This document shows positions 36,244-46,690 of a stretch of DNA of 64,000 nt, in pieces. The notes beneath the pieces are model-generated. The model searched no databases and was not told where the DNA came from. It saw nothing but the letters and a program-made list of their open reading frames with translations. Source of the stretch: Bicyclus anynana (taxonomy: Eukaryota; Arthropoda; Insecta; Lepidoptera; Nymphalidae). Location: assembly GCF_947172395.1 (NCBI RefSeq), contig NC_069092.1, forward strand, positions 6,307,418 to 6,371,417. Reading direction: 5' to 3'. The stretch's first letter is position 1. Every line of letters begins with the position of its first letter. The position numbers and the translations under genes were made by a program.

Positions 36244-39200
36244 CTAATCATTCCTATTTCAAAGTTTACTTTATTAGATATTAGATAGGTAAGTAGGTTC
36301 CTACTTTAATTAATACTACGGGTAAGTCACAAATAAAGGTAATACCACATATTGCGTAAAATATAAATGCATTGATGTTTTCTTGAAAAAAATCTTTAAT
36401 ACATCGTGTATTTTACTCGTAACCAGTTGCATATTATTATCGCAAAATTTGTTTTCGTTGGCAGTTACTGTACCAAACTACGTGCGCTCGGTGTAATTTA
36501 CAATATTTTTCTCTTTTATTTCAACACAAAAATCATATTTTTTTTCACTTAATAGGGACCTGACCTCGCTTTATTAAACTTGCACGAAAATTATATTGAA
36601 AATTTACTACACGACATTTAAAAAAAATAAACAAGTAGGTATTTACAATATACATTGCCTAAATAAGTAACTTTACAAAACACTTTGACAGGTCACTGAT
36701 AAGGTTATTTTATTGCAATTACAATGATACCTACGCATATTGGTGCCTTTTATCGGTCTTTTGTTTCTAATTTAAAGTGACCCTACTTTATTCTCCCTGT
36801 TCGGGTGGTCCAGGGGGAAATATACGAATTTTTCTAGCACGACACAATTTTAATAAGAAGGAATGGGCTCTCTGAATACCTGTCTGGGATAAAGGTGTGG
36901 AGAATGTTGGGTCTCCCTTAAATAGATATAGTAAATAGGCCCCTGTTTGTTTGCACTGTTTCTATTTACCTACCTACGAGTAGGTAAGTATGTCTGTGAA
37001 AATTTAAGCCTCAAAACATCTAAATGATAAGGCGCCTTACCAGAATTCGAGAGATCTTAAGTCAGCCGTTGACCATCAATTTTTCTGACTATTCTGCAGC
37101 GCAGCGAAGACGTATCGTCTGATTTTTCAATTAGTTGGACGGGATGTTATGTGTAGATAATATACTTTTAATTCTATTCATAAACTAAAATAATTTGACG
37201 TGACAATCCAAAAAAATTACATGGTAAATATACACAAAGATTTCAGATACAATGGATGGATGACGTCGATGACCTCGACGTAAACTAACTTGTACTCACT
37301 TACGTAAGTTCCATCTCTTATTAAAGTGATTCAAAAATAGAGAAAGTTTATGTAAAAGCTCTTATAAAAAGCCTATCAGCTTAGATTTGGATTAAAGCAC
37401 AAACGAGGAGATAATGTTTCAAATGAGATATTTAGCTTTACATAATTGAAAAAAAAAACAATTCATTTGTTCATATGCGTAACCGTTAATAGCTTAAATA
37501 ATAGACAGAAATTTACCAATTGCTTACAATCGGTAGATATTCTAATTAGAAACAGTCGTGAATTAACTGGCAGCATTGATCCAACAACGCCCTCTGCGAT
37601 TCTTATACATCAATGATCGAGCCCTATTATATCCTACAGGCTGGAACATTATCGACCAAACATACCTAGTGTTTACCAACAAATAAGACAAGTTGTTGTA
37701 CGCATGCGTCAGTTGGAATGTACGCGTGTCTATAAAATGGCGTCACAATCTCCTATCGCCGACGGTTATGCAACGTTGTTTGATCTAGAAACATCCAATA
37801 AATTTGTAAAACTGAAAGAAAAATACTGCAATTAAATAATATCACGCTGAAGTGACATAATGTTTAACTCGTCACGTCATTTATTTATTTTAAACGGGAA
37901 ACGAAAAATACGGACTTCTTTTTTAAGTCCATACTAATATAGGTTTTCACTTAATATTCTTAGATACGTACTAATATTTATATAGTACGTACACTTATTC
38001 CTGAAAAAAAAAACCTTTATTTATTCTATTGTAAAACACACTGATTCAGCAGACTTTCAATCAAGTAAAAATGTGAAATATTGGGATTGACAAAGATAAG
38101 TAGGTACTAATATACTTTTTTCGATTTCACAACAGCAACTTTGGGATATTTATTTTTCTTACACCTGTTAACTCAGAGGATTAGTAAAAGAATTAAAATA
38201 ATAAACACGGTCCAAGTATTTTTTAAGTTCTATCAGAAAAGTTTGTACGTATTAGAAGTTTAGAAAGCTATTTATATATCAAATACTTATAACCTACTGA
38301 TTATTATCTACTACAAATACATGAAAGTAAATATATACCAAAACTCAAGCGCCTAGGTAGGTAAGTAGGTATATGACGTCATCTTACCGCAATCTTTTGA
38401 TTACTTAATTGAACTTCTTCTTGAATTCCAACTATTAGCTATAGGTAACTATTTTCTGGATACCTAAATCATATCTGCAGAACATTTACACACTTTTCTT
38501 ATTAGCCAAAAAGTTAAGAATTGAAACTGTCTTATTAGCTTTGCAATGTGGTAGAAGTAAAAGGTACCTTAATAAAAGGTACAGAAACGCAGCAAAACGA
38601 TACAAATAGGGTTAGTTCTAACTATATATCTGTAGGTATAATTATATTATCATAGTTATAAAGCGTGAATTCTTTTTTAACACTATCTACCAAATAGGGT
38701 GCACAACAAAGATTGAGTGGTACCGTAGACTCGCAAAATATACTTGTGGCTAGTTATTTTCCATATCGGTAACGGAAATCATTATTCAAATTTATTCAAG
38801 CCTGAATCTCGATGGAACAAAACAAAGATAAAAGGATGATTTTGTAAAAAAAATTCACTGTTTTAAAAACTAGATAAAAAAAAAGAATATTTTTTTTTAA
38901 ATCTAGAATTGAGAGCTAGATAAAAACTGGTGCGGGGTGGAGCCTAACGCCATCTATCTAAAATCCTTGGAGGCTCTTTAGAACCTCAGCGAATGTTGCG
39001 GGACGTTGCTGAATATTTTTTTATGTTCAATGATAATAATAATTATTATTTTCCATTTATATTTGACTTGCGTAAAAATTAATGATTCACAAGTAACTCA
39101 TCAGTCAACTAATCATTAATTTTTAGAGCTACAAATTATAATGACATGCATTTGAAATATACCGTACATTGGGAACTTTTATTTTAAGTTATAATGTTAA

Positions 39201-39648
39201 ATTGTGCTTTATAAAGTTGATAAAACTAATTAATTATAAAATATAAATTGGTTAAAAAGTTCGAAGTTCATTTCCTTTGTCAAAATTTCACATTTACACA
39301 ATAAAATATCTATACTTATTACTAAAACCGTGATCTTCTAATTAAGTCATTATAGATATTTTTTTCTAAAGTATAATCGACAGTCTTTTGTCTAATCATG
39401 GTTTACTTTTTTGAGAGTACCAATCACGAAAGCTGTGGTGGTAATTATCAAATAATTCACTATTAAGCATAATGTAAGGTTCCTAAAAATGAACTTTAGA
39501 TGAGTACTTTTCTATTAAAAAAAAGAAATATATTTCCATTAAACAAGATCGGTAAACATTAATAATTTTTACCTACGACGTCCCGAAGCACACGCTAAAA
39601 GCCAGTTTCCTTAGCGAAGCCTTTTTAAGGAAGCACAATCACACTTTC
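36244..39648. other. AT-rich unique sequence
   Basis: No gene, RNA or repeat was recognised in this 3.4-kb stretch. Confidence 0.4.
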
Positions 39649-39725
39649 TGGTCGTCTCTTTCCGTAATGTGCAATCAATGTTTGCTGGAAAGAGACGACC
39701 AATGCGACAGTGAATGTGACACATG
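39623..39725. repeat. Foldback element with 15-bp perfect arms
   Basis: TGGTCGTCTCTTTCC (39649-39663) and GGAAAGAGACGACCA (39687-39701) are perfect inverted copies with a 23-nt loop. Weaker pairing continues outward (CACAATCACACT against AGTGAATGTGAC). It may be a MITE relic or a stable structured site. Confidence 0.65.
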
Positions 39726-39877
39726 CGTCATCGCGATGCGTTTACGATTAGTGTAATTTTACTACTAAATACTTGTAGCCTTTAACATTTTATTGTTTTA
39801 CCCAGTAGTGATCGTAAATGCATAAAATGGTTGCTAAGTCCCTATTTAATAGGTTTTATGTAACTAATATAAAATAT

Positions 39878-40120
39878 AAACTAGCAGATGCTTGCGAATT
39901 CATTTACTGCTAATATATTTGTATAGGTCGAGCAAAAAAAAAATTGGTCGCGCCAAACTTCGAGTCCGCTGTGATGCTGGCTGGTATAATTATGTTTTTG
40001 TTTGCAACCACACTCCTCGTGTTCGGAGAGGACTAGAGGTTTGGTGCGACCTATTTTTTTTTTACGGTCGACCTATACAAGTACATTACTAGAAATAAAG
40101 TCGCAGGCATCAGCTAGTTT
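39878..40120. mobile_element. 243-bp foldback element with Helitron-like ends
   Basis: The left arm starts AAACTAGCAGATGCTTGCGA. The inverse of the right arm starts AAACTAGCTGATGCCTGCGA. Pairing continues with few mismatches through TTGTATAGGTCG and a poly(A) run to GGTCGCGCCAAAC / GGTCGCACCAAAC, giving arms of about 80 bp around a roughly 80-bp centre. Each outer end, read outward, ends GC(A/T)TC(A/T)GCTAGT. That resembles the CTAG|T 3' terminus of the Helitrons at 14895 and 56387. No protein is encoded; the short plus-strand frame inside is incidental. Confidence 0.75.
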
Positions 40121-40805
40121 ATATTAGTTATAGAATAGGTACCTTTTATATAGGAACTTGGCAATTATTTGTTTTATTAAATTTCCGCGAAGCCAGGTAC
40201 TACTACTAGGTAGCTAGTAGATCTCTGTTTAACACAGCTTATCTTGGGAACTGCCGCCTTGCTTAAATTTGTCACACCAGCAATGCTGTATTCTGGGAAC
40301 AATGGTTGTAATTTATATTAGTAGATCTCATACGTAAATCCTAGCTACAAGACCATAGGAAGACCAGAAAGCACTCCAAACTACAGAAAGCATGTGATAT
40401 TTACGAAGTGTGAGATGTACATTTCGTTTTTTACAATGGCAGACTGCAAATGTTATCGAACGTAAGACGCAATGTACTAAGTTCGGTGCGTACATCACCT
40501 ACACTCGTTTACAGGCACAGCCGTCTCTTGAATTATTCCTACCTTGTTGTTAATATTTTTATTGCTGTAAAGATATCAAAGTGATCAAAATATTATATTA
40601 GGTTTTCTTGGATCGGCTCTAATCTATATACATAGGTATATAATACATATATTTTTATTAGAAACTTAAATTTTTTTTTTTGATTTTAATTTTTAATGTG
40701 CGGAGTCAGACTTATCTTATTTACAGGGGTTTAGGAGTTTAGAGCACGCTGATTCAATACATTATTAGGTAGGTACTGAAAGACTTATATAAGTTAAGTA
40801 AATAA
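40121..40805. other. AT-rich unique sequence
   Basis: Nothing recognised. Confidence 0.45.
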
Positions 40806-41311
40806 TTGTATTTAAGTAATATTCCTGCGCTAATCGAGCCGTTAGGAATCAGTCGGGATGATGGTAAGAGACCTGATGGATTGACGCTGGTTCCCTGGGA
40901 AATGGGGCGGGCCCTAATGTGGGACGCTACATGCGTCGACACATTAGCACCGTGTCATATCAGGGAGACAGAATCAAGACCGGGAGCCGCAGCAGAAAAA
41001 GCTGAAACCGGTAAGTGGCTCAAGTATGCCTCTCTGACAGAGAGTTACATATTTGTACCTTTTGCCGTGGAGACCCTTGGGCCATGGAGTCGCAGTGCCA
41101 AAAAATTTTTCCGTACTATTTCACCGCGGCTTGTTGCCTCGACTGGTGACAGAAGGGCTGGCTCATTTTTTGCGCAAAGGATCAGCCTGGCTGTCCAGCG
41201 CGGAAATGCAGCCAGTATTCTTGCCACCATTCCACGTGGACATGATTTGTATAGTTATTAGGATAAGTTAGCTTAAGTTCCTTATTGTATTCGTTCTCAA
41301 TAAAATTTAAA
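40806..41311 (+). pseudogene. 5'-truncated LINE C-terminal ORF, copy B
   Basis: A frame open to the stop at 41259-41261 encodes LIEPLGISRDDGKRPDG, then LTLVPWEMGRALMWDATCVD, TLAPCHI, and the same C-terminus as copy A (VETLGPW, QRISLAVQRGNAASILATIP). The KRPDG-(n)-LVPW-GR-LMWDAT pattern is a conserved block I recall in LINE-encoded proteins. Its PD and later D are compatible with a restriction-like nuclease fold, but that is only a suggestion. The first Met is probably not the true start, because the frame continues a longer polyprotein. The 3' end has AATAAAATTTAAAATT instead of a pure poly(A). Confidence 0.75.
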
Positions 41312-42362
41312 ATTAAAAATTTAAGTAATTTAGCAAAGTAAGTAAATCAGTTGGTTTAAAATCCCCTTTTTTAATTAAAACATACAGTTAGGTTGTACCG
41401 TTTGCGGTGCCAACGCATACGTAAGTAGGTACGCTAGATGTTTCGCAAAATAAATTACAAGACCGTATCATTATAGACTAACCAGAACACAAGTAATATA
41501 CCGAGACAGAAAATATTTTTCTCTTGAGGACAAACTAGAGATTATTTCTTCTTCAAAGAATATTTGCTATTTATTTTGTGAAAAAATAGCCTAGGAAAAT
41601 GCTAACGCAATTGTTATTAAGTACCTACCTATAATCTTCTATAGAGAAACTGCAATTTTATTATCAGTTGCTGCATTTTTAAAGTAGCCTTTTCTATCTC
41701 CATTACCATGCATTTATATTAATATTGGAATAAAAAAAAATCCTAAAAAATATTGTGATTTCTAAAACGACCCACCACCCAAGATTTTAAGAGTTAGTTA
41801 TGTATTAAAACCAGCAGGAAAAATAGCAGAACAAACTAACTCTTAGCATTTACTAAAAACCTTAGTATAGGTTCCAGATAAATTTAAGCCCATTATGGTA
41901 CCTATACCTAATTTTATTTTTAACTGAATTATAATAAAAAGTAATTAGTAAAATTGTTCAATCTCTTCTAGAATTTATCAATGTCATTACTTCTTATCAG
42001 TAGGGAGGTCATTGTAGCATGCTGTGTTCTTTATATTGATAAAGATATTTTTTTTCCAACAGGCGATAGTTTTTATAGGGCTTGCGGTTTTTTTTTCAAT
42101 TATTAATCATTAAAACAATAAGCGAACACTTTCGTGTATAATCAATTAAATCATGAATAAGTAGTAATTACAACTAAAATTATGTTCAATAATGGCGACA
42201 TTCTTATAAGAATTATTCTACTTCAATAAAAATTTAATAGAATAATGGGCAGGATCGGCACATATTTCTTTTTGACTGCTATCAAAACAATTATAAAAAA
42301 AAACTGCAATTAACCGTAGACCAAGGCAAGGAATTCACTCTCTAATCTAGTTGTAAAAGTTA
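41312..42362. other. AT-rich unique sequence
   Basis: Nothing recognised. Confidence 0.45.
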
Positions 42363-42545
42363 TCTATACTCTGTACTAAATATATAAAGCTGAAGAGTTT
42401 GTTTGATTGAACGCGCTAATCTCAGGAACTACTGGTCCGATTTGAAAAATTCTTTCAGTGTTAGATAGCCCATTTATCGAGGAAGGTTATAGGCTATATG
42501 TTATCCCAATACTCCTACGGGAACGGTAACCACGCGGTAACAATT
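42363..42545 (+). mobile_element. Helitron-like 5' part
   Basis: The start A|TCTATACTCTGTACTAAAT and TATAAAGCTGAAGAGTTTG matches the element at 63948-64000. It runs on through CTCAGGAACTACTGGTCCGA and TCCTACGGGAACGGTAACCA and then fades. No CTAG end was located. Confidence 0.65.
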
Positions 42546-42829
42546 ATATAATTGGGGGAATACAACATTATACCCTCGTAAGTTCAACTAATCATATCAA
42601 TGTGCTAAAGCAAAGATTTTAGAGTTTTTGTAAAAAATCCGGTTCCTTTAACTTGCAAGAGCTGATAATAATTTGCATTCACATTACGCGTGCATGTGAC
42701 TGATGCAAATCGGTATTCGAATAAAATCTCAAAGTTATTTCGTACATTTAAACCCGCTATAACTCCTTCGCCAATCGCACCAAATACCGATAAGCATGCC
42801 GACAGTGTAACCTTGAATTCAGTGAAACG

Positions 42830-43085
42830 TTTCGTACATTAGATCTTACAAGGTCCCCGATAACTAACTTTGGTTTGGGTCCTCTAACTCACGATCTTGG
42901 GGGCTGATCTGACTGAGTCACTCAGGTAAAGACACCCTTCCTGAACGGCCCTGTTAGCCGAGGTCCGAGTCTCATAGGGACGCCCTTAGAGAGCCGTTCC
43001 GTCCTGTCTTTCTTTTAGCCTTCGGGTCTCATCAGGCGATGCTTCTGCCACCCGGTGACGTCACCTACAGCACTTATTCTGACAG
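42830..43085. other. GC-rich unidentified block
   Basis: A 250-bp block (GCTGATCTGACTGAGTCACT, GAGAGCCGTTCCGTCCTGTC, CAGGCGATGCTTCTGCCACC) stands out from the AT-rich flanks and ends near an A-run at 43084-43094. This could be a LINE 3' UTR, but I could not place it. Confidence 0.35.
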
Positions 43086-43494
43086 AAAAAAAAAATAGAT
43101 CTTACATTCATTAACGTCAAAACAACTAATGCGAAATCTACGTTTATTTTTCGACCTTCAAAAGTTCAAACGCAGCCGCCGTCGGAATAAACGACAATAA
43201 TTATCACCTGCTACCACGAAAGCAGGCGACAATTTTCTGGCACGCTGTCGCTGTCCCTCTCTGACGTAAGTAAACAAAGAGGGTGAGAGCACCGGCCCAC
43301 CAACCCCTCGTGCCGTCTACGCCAAATGTCAATGAACTAATCTGGCTTCAGTACAAAATATAGCTGTCCGATGTCCGGGATTACAGAGAAAGTAATGAGT
43401 TGATTTTGTTTTGTAATTAGCAGCTGATTTATAATGCAGGAAATAAAATAATTTAAAACATATAACAGATATAGATTACCTACATGTTTATTTA

Positions 43495-43581
43495 TGACTG
43501 GCCGAAGTACCGCGGTTTCACTCGTGTAATTCCCGTTTCCTTGAGAATAAGCAATAATAGAGCCTATTTTTTTCTTTATAA
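43495..43581 (-). mobile_element. Helitron-like fragment
   Basis: The plus strand GTACCGCGGTTTCACTCGTG and AATAATAGAGCCTATTTTT resembles, inverted, the 3'-proximal part of Helitron-like elements (compare 26399-26420). It is interrupted by the element starting at 43582. Confidence 0.45.
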
Positions 43582-44312
43582 TCTAATATATAAAATTCTC
43601 GTGTCGCGGTGTTCGAACTTGAACTCCTCCGAAACGGCTCGACCGATTTTGATGAAATTTTTTGTGCATATTCAGTAGGTCTGAGAATCGGCCAACATCT
43701 ATTTTTCAAACCCCTAAATCCTAGGATAGGGTAGTGGTAGGGTAGGGGTATGGTATAGGGATAGGGTAGGGGTAGGGTAGCGGTAGGGTAGGGGTAGGGT
43801 AGGGGTAGGGTAGGGGTAGGGTAGGGGTAGGGTAGGGGTAGGGTAGGGTAGGGGTAGGGTAGGGGTAGGGTAGGGGTAGGGTAGGGGTAGGGTAGGGGTA
43901 GGGTAGGGGTAGGGTAGGGTAGGGTAGGGGTAGGGTAGGGGTAGGGTAGGGGTAGGGTAGGGGTAGGGTAGGGGTAAGGTAGGGGTAGGGTAGGGGTAGG
44001 GTAGGGGTAGGGTAGGGGTAGGGTAGGGGTAGGGTAGGGGTAGGGTAGGGGTAGGGTAGGGGTAGGGTAGGGGTAGGGTAGGGGTAGGGTAGGGGTAGGG
44101 TAGGGTAGTGGTAGGGTAGGTTTATGGTATAGGGATAGGGTAGGGGTAGGGTAGTGGTAGGATAGTTGTAGGGTAGGGTAGGGGTAGAGTAGAGGTAGGG
44201 TAGGGGTAGGGTAGGGGTAGGGGTAGGAGTATGGTAGTGTAAGGTAGGGATAGGGAAGAAGTGCAAATAAATAAATTAATAAGTCAAAGCGAAGCTTGAG
44301 CGAGTCCGCTAG
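43582..44312 (+). mobile_element. Helitron-like element with internal minisatellite
   Basis: It starts A|TCTAATATATAAAATTCTCG, continues CTCCTCCGAAACGGCTCGAC and GTCTGAGAATCGGCCAACAT, and ends AGCGAGTCCGCTAG|T. The outer features (TC start, CTAG end, A/T target) fit a Helitron. About 535 of the 731 bp are the G-rich tandem array at 43727-44262. The last 50 bp (AAGCGAAGCTTGAGCG) match the terminus at 56060-56093. Confidence 0.72.
43727..44262 (+). repeat. 11-bp minisatellite (GGGTAGGGGTA)n
   Basis: Roughly 45 or more tandem units of GGGTAGGGGTA with scattered shorter GGGTA insertions and degenerate edges (TAGTGG, TATAGGGATA). The centre is nearly homogeneous and the edges are diverged, as expected for unequal exchange. 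Runs of 3-4 G every 1-2 bases give strong G-quadruplex potential on the plus strand. Because 11 is not a multiple of 3, the minus strand yields a 181-codon open frame of 11-residue Leu-Pro-Tyr repeats, which is an artefact. Confidence 0.95.
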
Positions 44313-45333
44313 TATTAGTATATTATAAAGAAAAAAATAGTAATTAATTTAACAGTTTTCGAAAGTAGGTACATTCAATGTAAAATTAAATGAAATTCGT
44401 GAATATGAAAAAATAATTGAAAATTAAAGGAATAGTTCTGCCCAAGTTCTGTTTAAATAAATATTAAAACAGTCAGATCATATTAAAAATATTTTGGTAA
44501 TTAACTCTTGGTTATAATTAAGCAACTGTTACTTAATGATTATTGCTATCTACAGCGTTACTATATATATAATCGTATCTACATGATAATATAAATCTAT
44601 ATAATAAAACAAACTTATAGCTAGCTATAGGTATATGATGTCGTTTGGTATGTGTCTATCAAACCCTACAGTTGGGTAATAAATTTGAGTTTCAACTTTC
44701 ATTTTTCAAACAAGCATTTCGTGTTACGTAACATAGCCACATGCATGTCTCCACATCGATATGCACTCAAATACTCGTATACAACGCACTGACCATCGAG
44801 ACGTCATAAACTACGTGAGTCACATAACCGTGACATGTGACACCAGATGACATGAGTCAGGCTCAAAATGACACATAAATGAATTGACCGTCGACAAAAG
44901 TACGATTAGGTAAATGTAAATATTTTTTACTACACCACAGTAAGTAGGTACATTACGTGCTTCTATAGTGTCTATGGGAGGACTTTACACATTTCTTCGG
45001 TAATTTAGCAGGTTACCTTATCTGCGAAATCGTATTTTTTTCATTTTTAATTTAAGTACAAAAAAAATGCAAATAAAAAGTTCTAAAATGTTCCTATAGA
45101 GAAAAACACATTAAGTACGTATAAGAAAAAAATCTTTTTAATTTTTTTTATAAAACAATTATTCTTAAGATTTTTTTTTGCATTAAGTATGTAATTGTTT
45201 CTTGAAACAAAATATTTTTTTGTGAATAAATTACTAAAATGTAATAATTTTACTATGAAAATTGCATTTCCATTTCACTTATAAGAATAAATAAGTAATA
45301 ATCTGCTTTATTTATCCCTGATTTGTTTACATA
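44313..45333. other. AT-rich unique sequence
   Basis: Nothing recognised. Confidence 0.45.
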
Positions 45334-45420
45334 TGCACTATAACTGCTTCGTTACTCCAGCAGTTAACCTGCCCAGTTACAGACCGAGGTCCTGGTTCAA
45401 GTCCTATGGGCCTAAGCTTT
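45334..45420 (+). repeat. tRNA-like fragment
   Basis: GGTCCTGGTTCAAGTCCTAT resembles a B box about 45 nt after CTCCAGCAGTTAACCTGCCC. The A box is poor and no acceptor stem is evident. This may be a degraded SINE head. Confidence 0.3.
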
Positions 45421-45633
45421 TAATGTAATTTTTTTTTAATACGTGAACAGTTCACTATTATATAATACATAGTTAATACGCACTAAGGCCCTTGTGCCTG
45501 AAAAAGAAGGATATGCCTTCCATTACGGTTATTATTGATAACCAATCATTACAAAGTCACCTAAACAACTGAATCTTGCCAACCTCCATCAATACTCGTA
45601 CAGCATGGACTGTGGCTGATATTATATTATTTA

Positions 45634-45906
45634 GACGGCCGCGTGGCGCAGTGGGTGGTGACCCTGCCCTCTGCATCCACGGCCGTGGGTTCGATTCCCA
45701 CAACTGGAAAATATTTGTGTGATGAGCATGGGTGTTTTCCAGTGTCTGTGTGTATTTATACATTATATAAGTATTTATATGTAGTATATAATTGTATATA
45801 ATATTATAATATCAACTATCTTAGCACCCATAACACAAGCTACTCTGTATGCTTACTTTGGGGCTAGATAGTGATGTGTATTGTTTAAGTATATTTATTA
45901 TTGATG
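45634..45906 (+). mobile_element. tRNA-derived SINE, family 3
   Basis: Head GACGGCCGCGTGGCGCAGTG (A box), GGCCGTGGGTTCGATTCCCA (B box at about 45685-45700), body TTTGTGTGATGAGCATGGGT and GCACCCATAACACAAGCTAC, GCTTACTTTGGGGCTAGATA, ending in a TATTTATTATTGATGATTA tail. I recall very similar SINEs in butterflies. The short minus-strand frame at 45557-45763 is inside it. Confidence 0.87.
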
Positions 45907-46071
45907 ATTAATTAACCACTACTAAATTTAAATTACCTCTGTTCTTACCTAGACCTACCCAAAGTATTTATGTTGACCAGTATTAAAAAGAGCTAATAGC
46001 TAATTAATTAAGTGAAAAAATTGTAAGATAAAATGCTTTGTAACCTAAAGAAGTCATTGGAATATTCATAA

Positions 46072-46112
46072 ATATCGCTCATTTGCAACAAGATTGACAC
46101 AACTCAAAATTT
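46072..46112 (+). repeat. Left terminal inverted repeat
   Basis: Pairs with 48181-48221 at 35 of 41 positions; the outermost 20 bp are identical. Confidence 0.9.
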
Positions 46113-46219
46113 ATGATAATTGAGTTATTGATACAGCTATGTAGAAAATTCGATTTTCTATTTGCTGCAAAAACGTCATTTATCTAAGGTCTTTTATTAG
46201 AAAAGGAGCGCAAATTCTT

Positions 46220-46366
46220 TTTATAGTGTCGTTATAGCGCTGTGTCTTTAACTCTCGCGGCTCGCGACAACAGTGACACAAGTTCAGTTGTGAATGAGGC
46301 AAAATAGCGGCCGGTTACACGGTACTCATGAAGGAGGACATCTTTTGAATTAGAATGTTCTTACAG
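46220..46366 (+). promoter_or_regulatory. Putative transposon promoter and 5' UTR exon
   Basis: A GC-richer segment (CTCTCGCGGCTCGCGACAAC, ATAGCGGCCGG) ends at a good splice donor TTACAG|GTAAGTT at 46367. A matching acceptor (TAACTTTCAG|) lies at 46690, just before the ATG exon, so this is probably the untranslated first exon of the transposase gene. Confidence 0.5.
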
Positions 46367-46690
46367 GTAAGTTCAACACACTTTATTCATAAATGTTTTT
46401 AAGCATTTCGTCACAATATCAAATATGCCTTTCATGCAGATAAATATTTAAAATATCTGTACAGACATATTTTGTGTTATGACGTTACTGCAGAAAACAT
46501 TATTATTACAACTAATAATAACCGTAATTATGTCGTTTTTGATAATAAGCAAAACATTTCATTCATTGAAATCAAAAATATGTTTGTTATTAAGCCATTA
46601 TTGTATAAAATTAACAGTGAGTTTTTAATTAAATTTTAATAATAAATTGTTATGCGTCGTTTTAGTTAATAATAAAAATGTAACTTTCAG

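Noticed and set aside
43727..44262. Telomeric or subtelomeric repeat
   Set aside because: Insect telomeres are TTAGG repeats. The unit here is GGGTAGGGGTA and it lies within a Helitron-like element.
43721..44266. 181-codon minus-strand open frame of Leu-Pro-Tyr repeats
   Set aside because: It is produced by the 11-bp minisatellite, whose period gives an 11-residue repeat and few stops. No start context, splice site or flanking coding sequence supports a protein.
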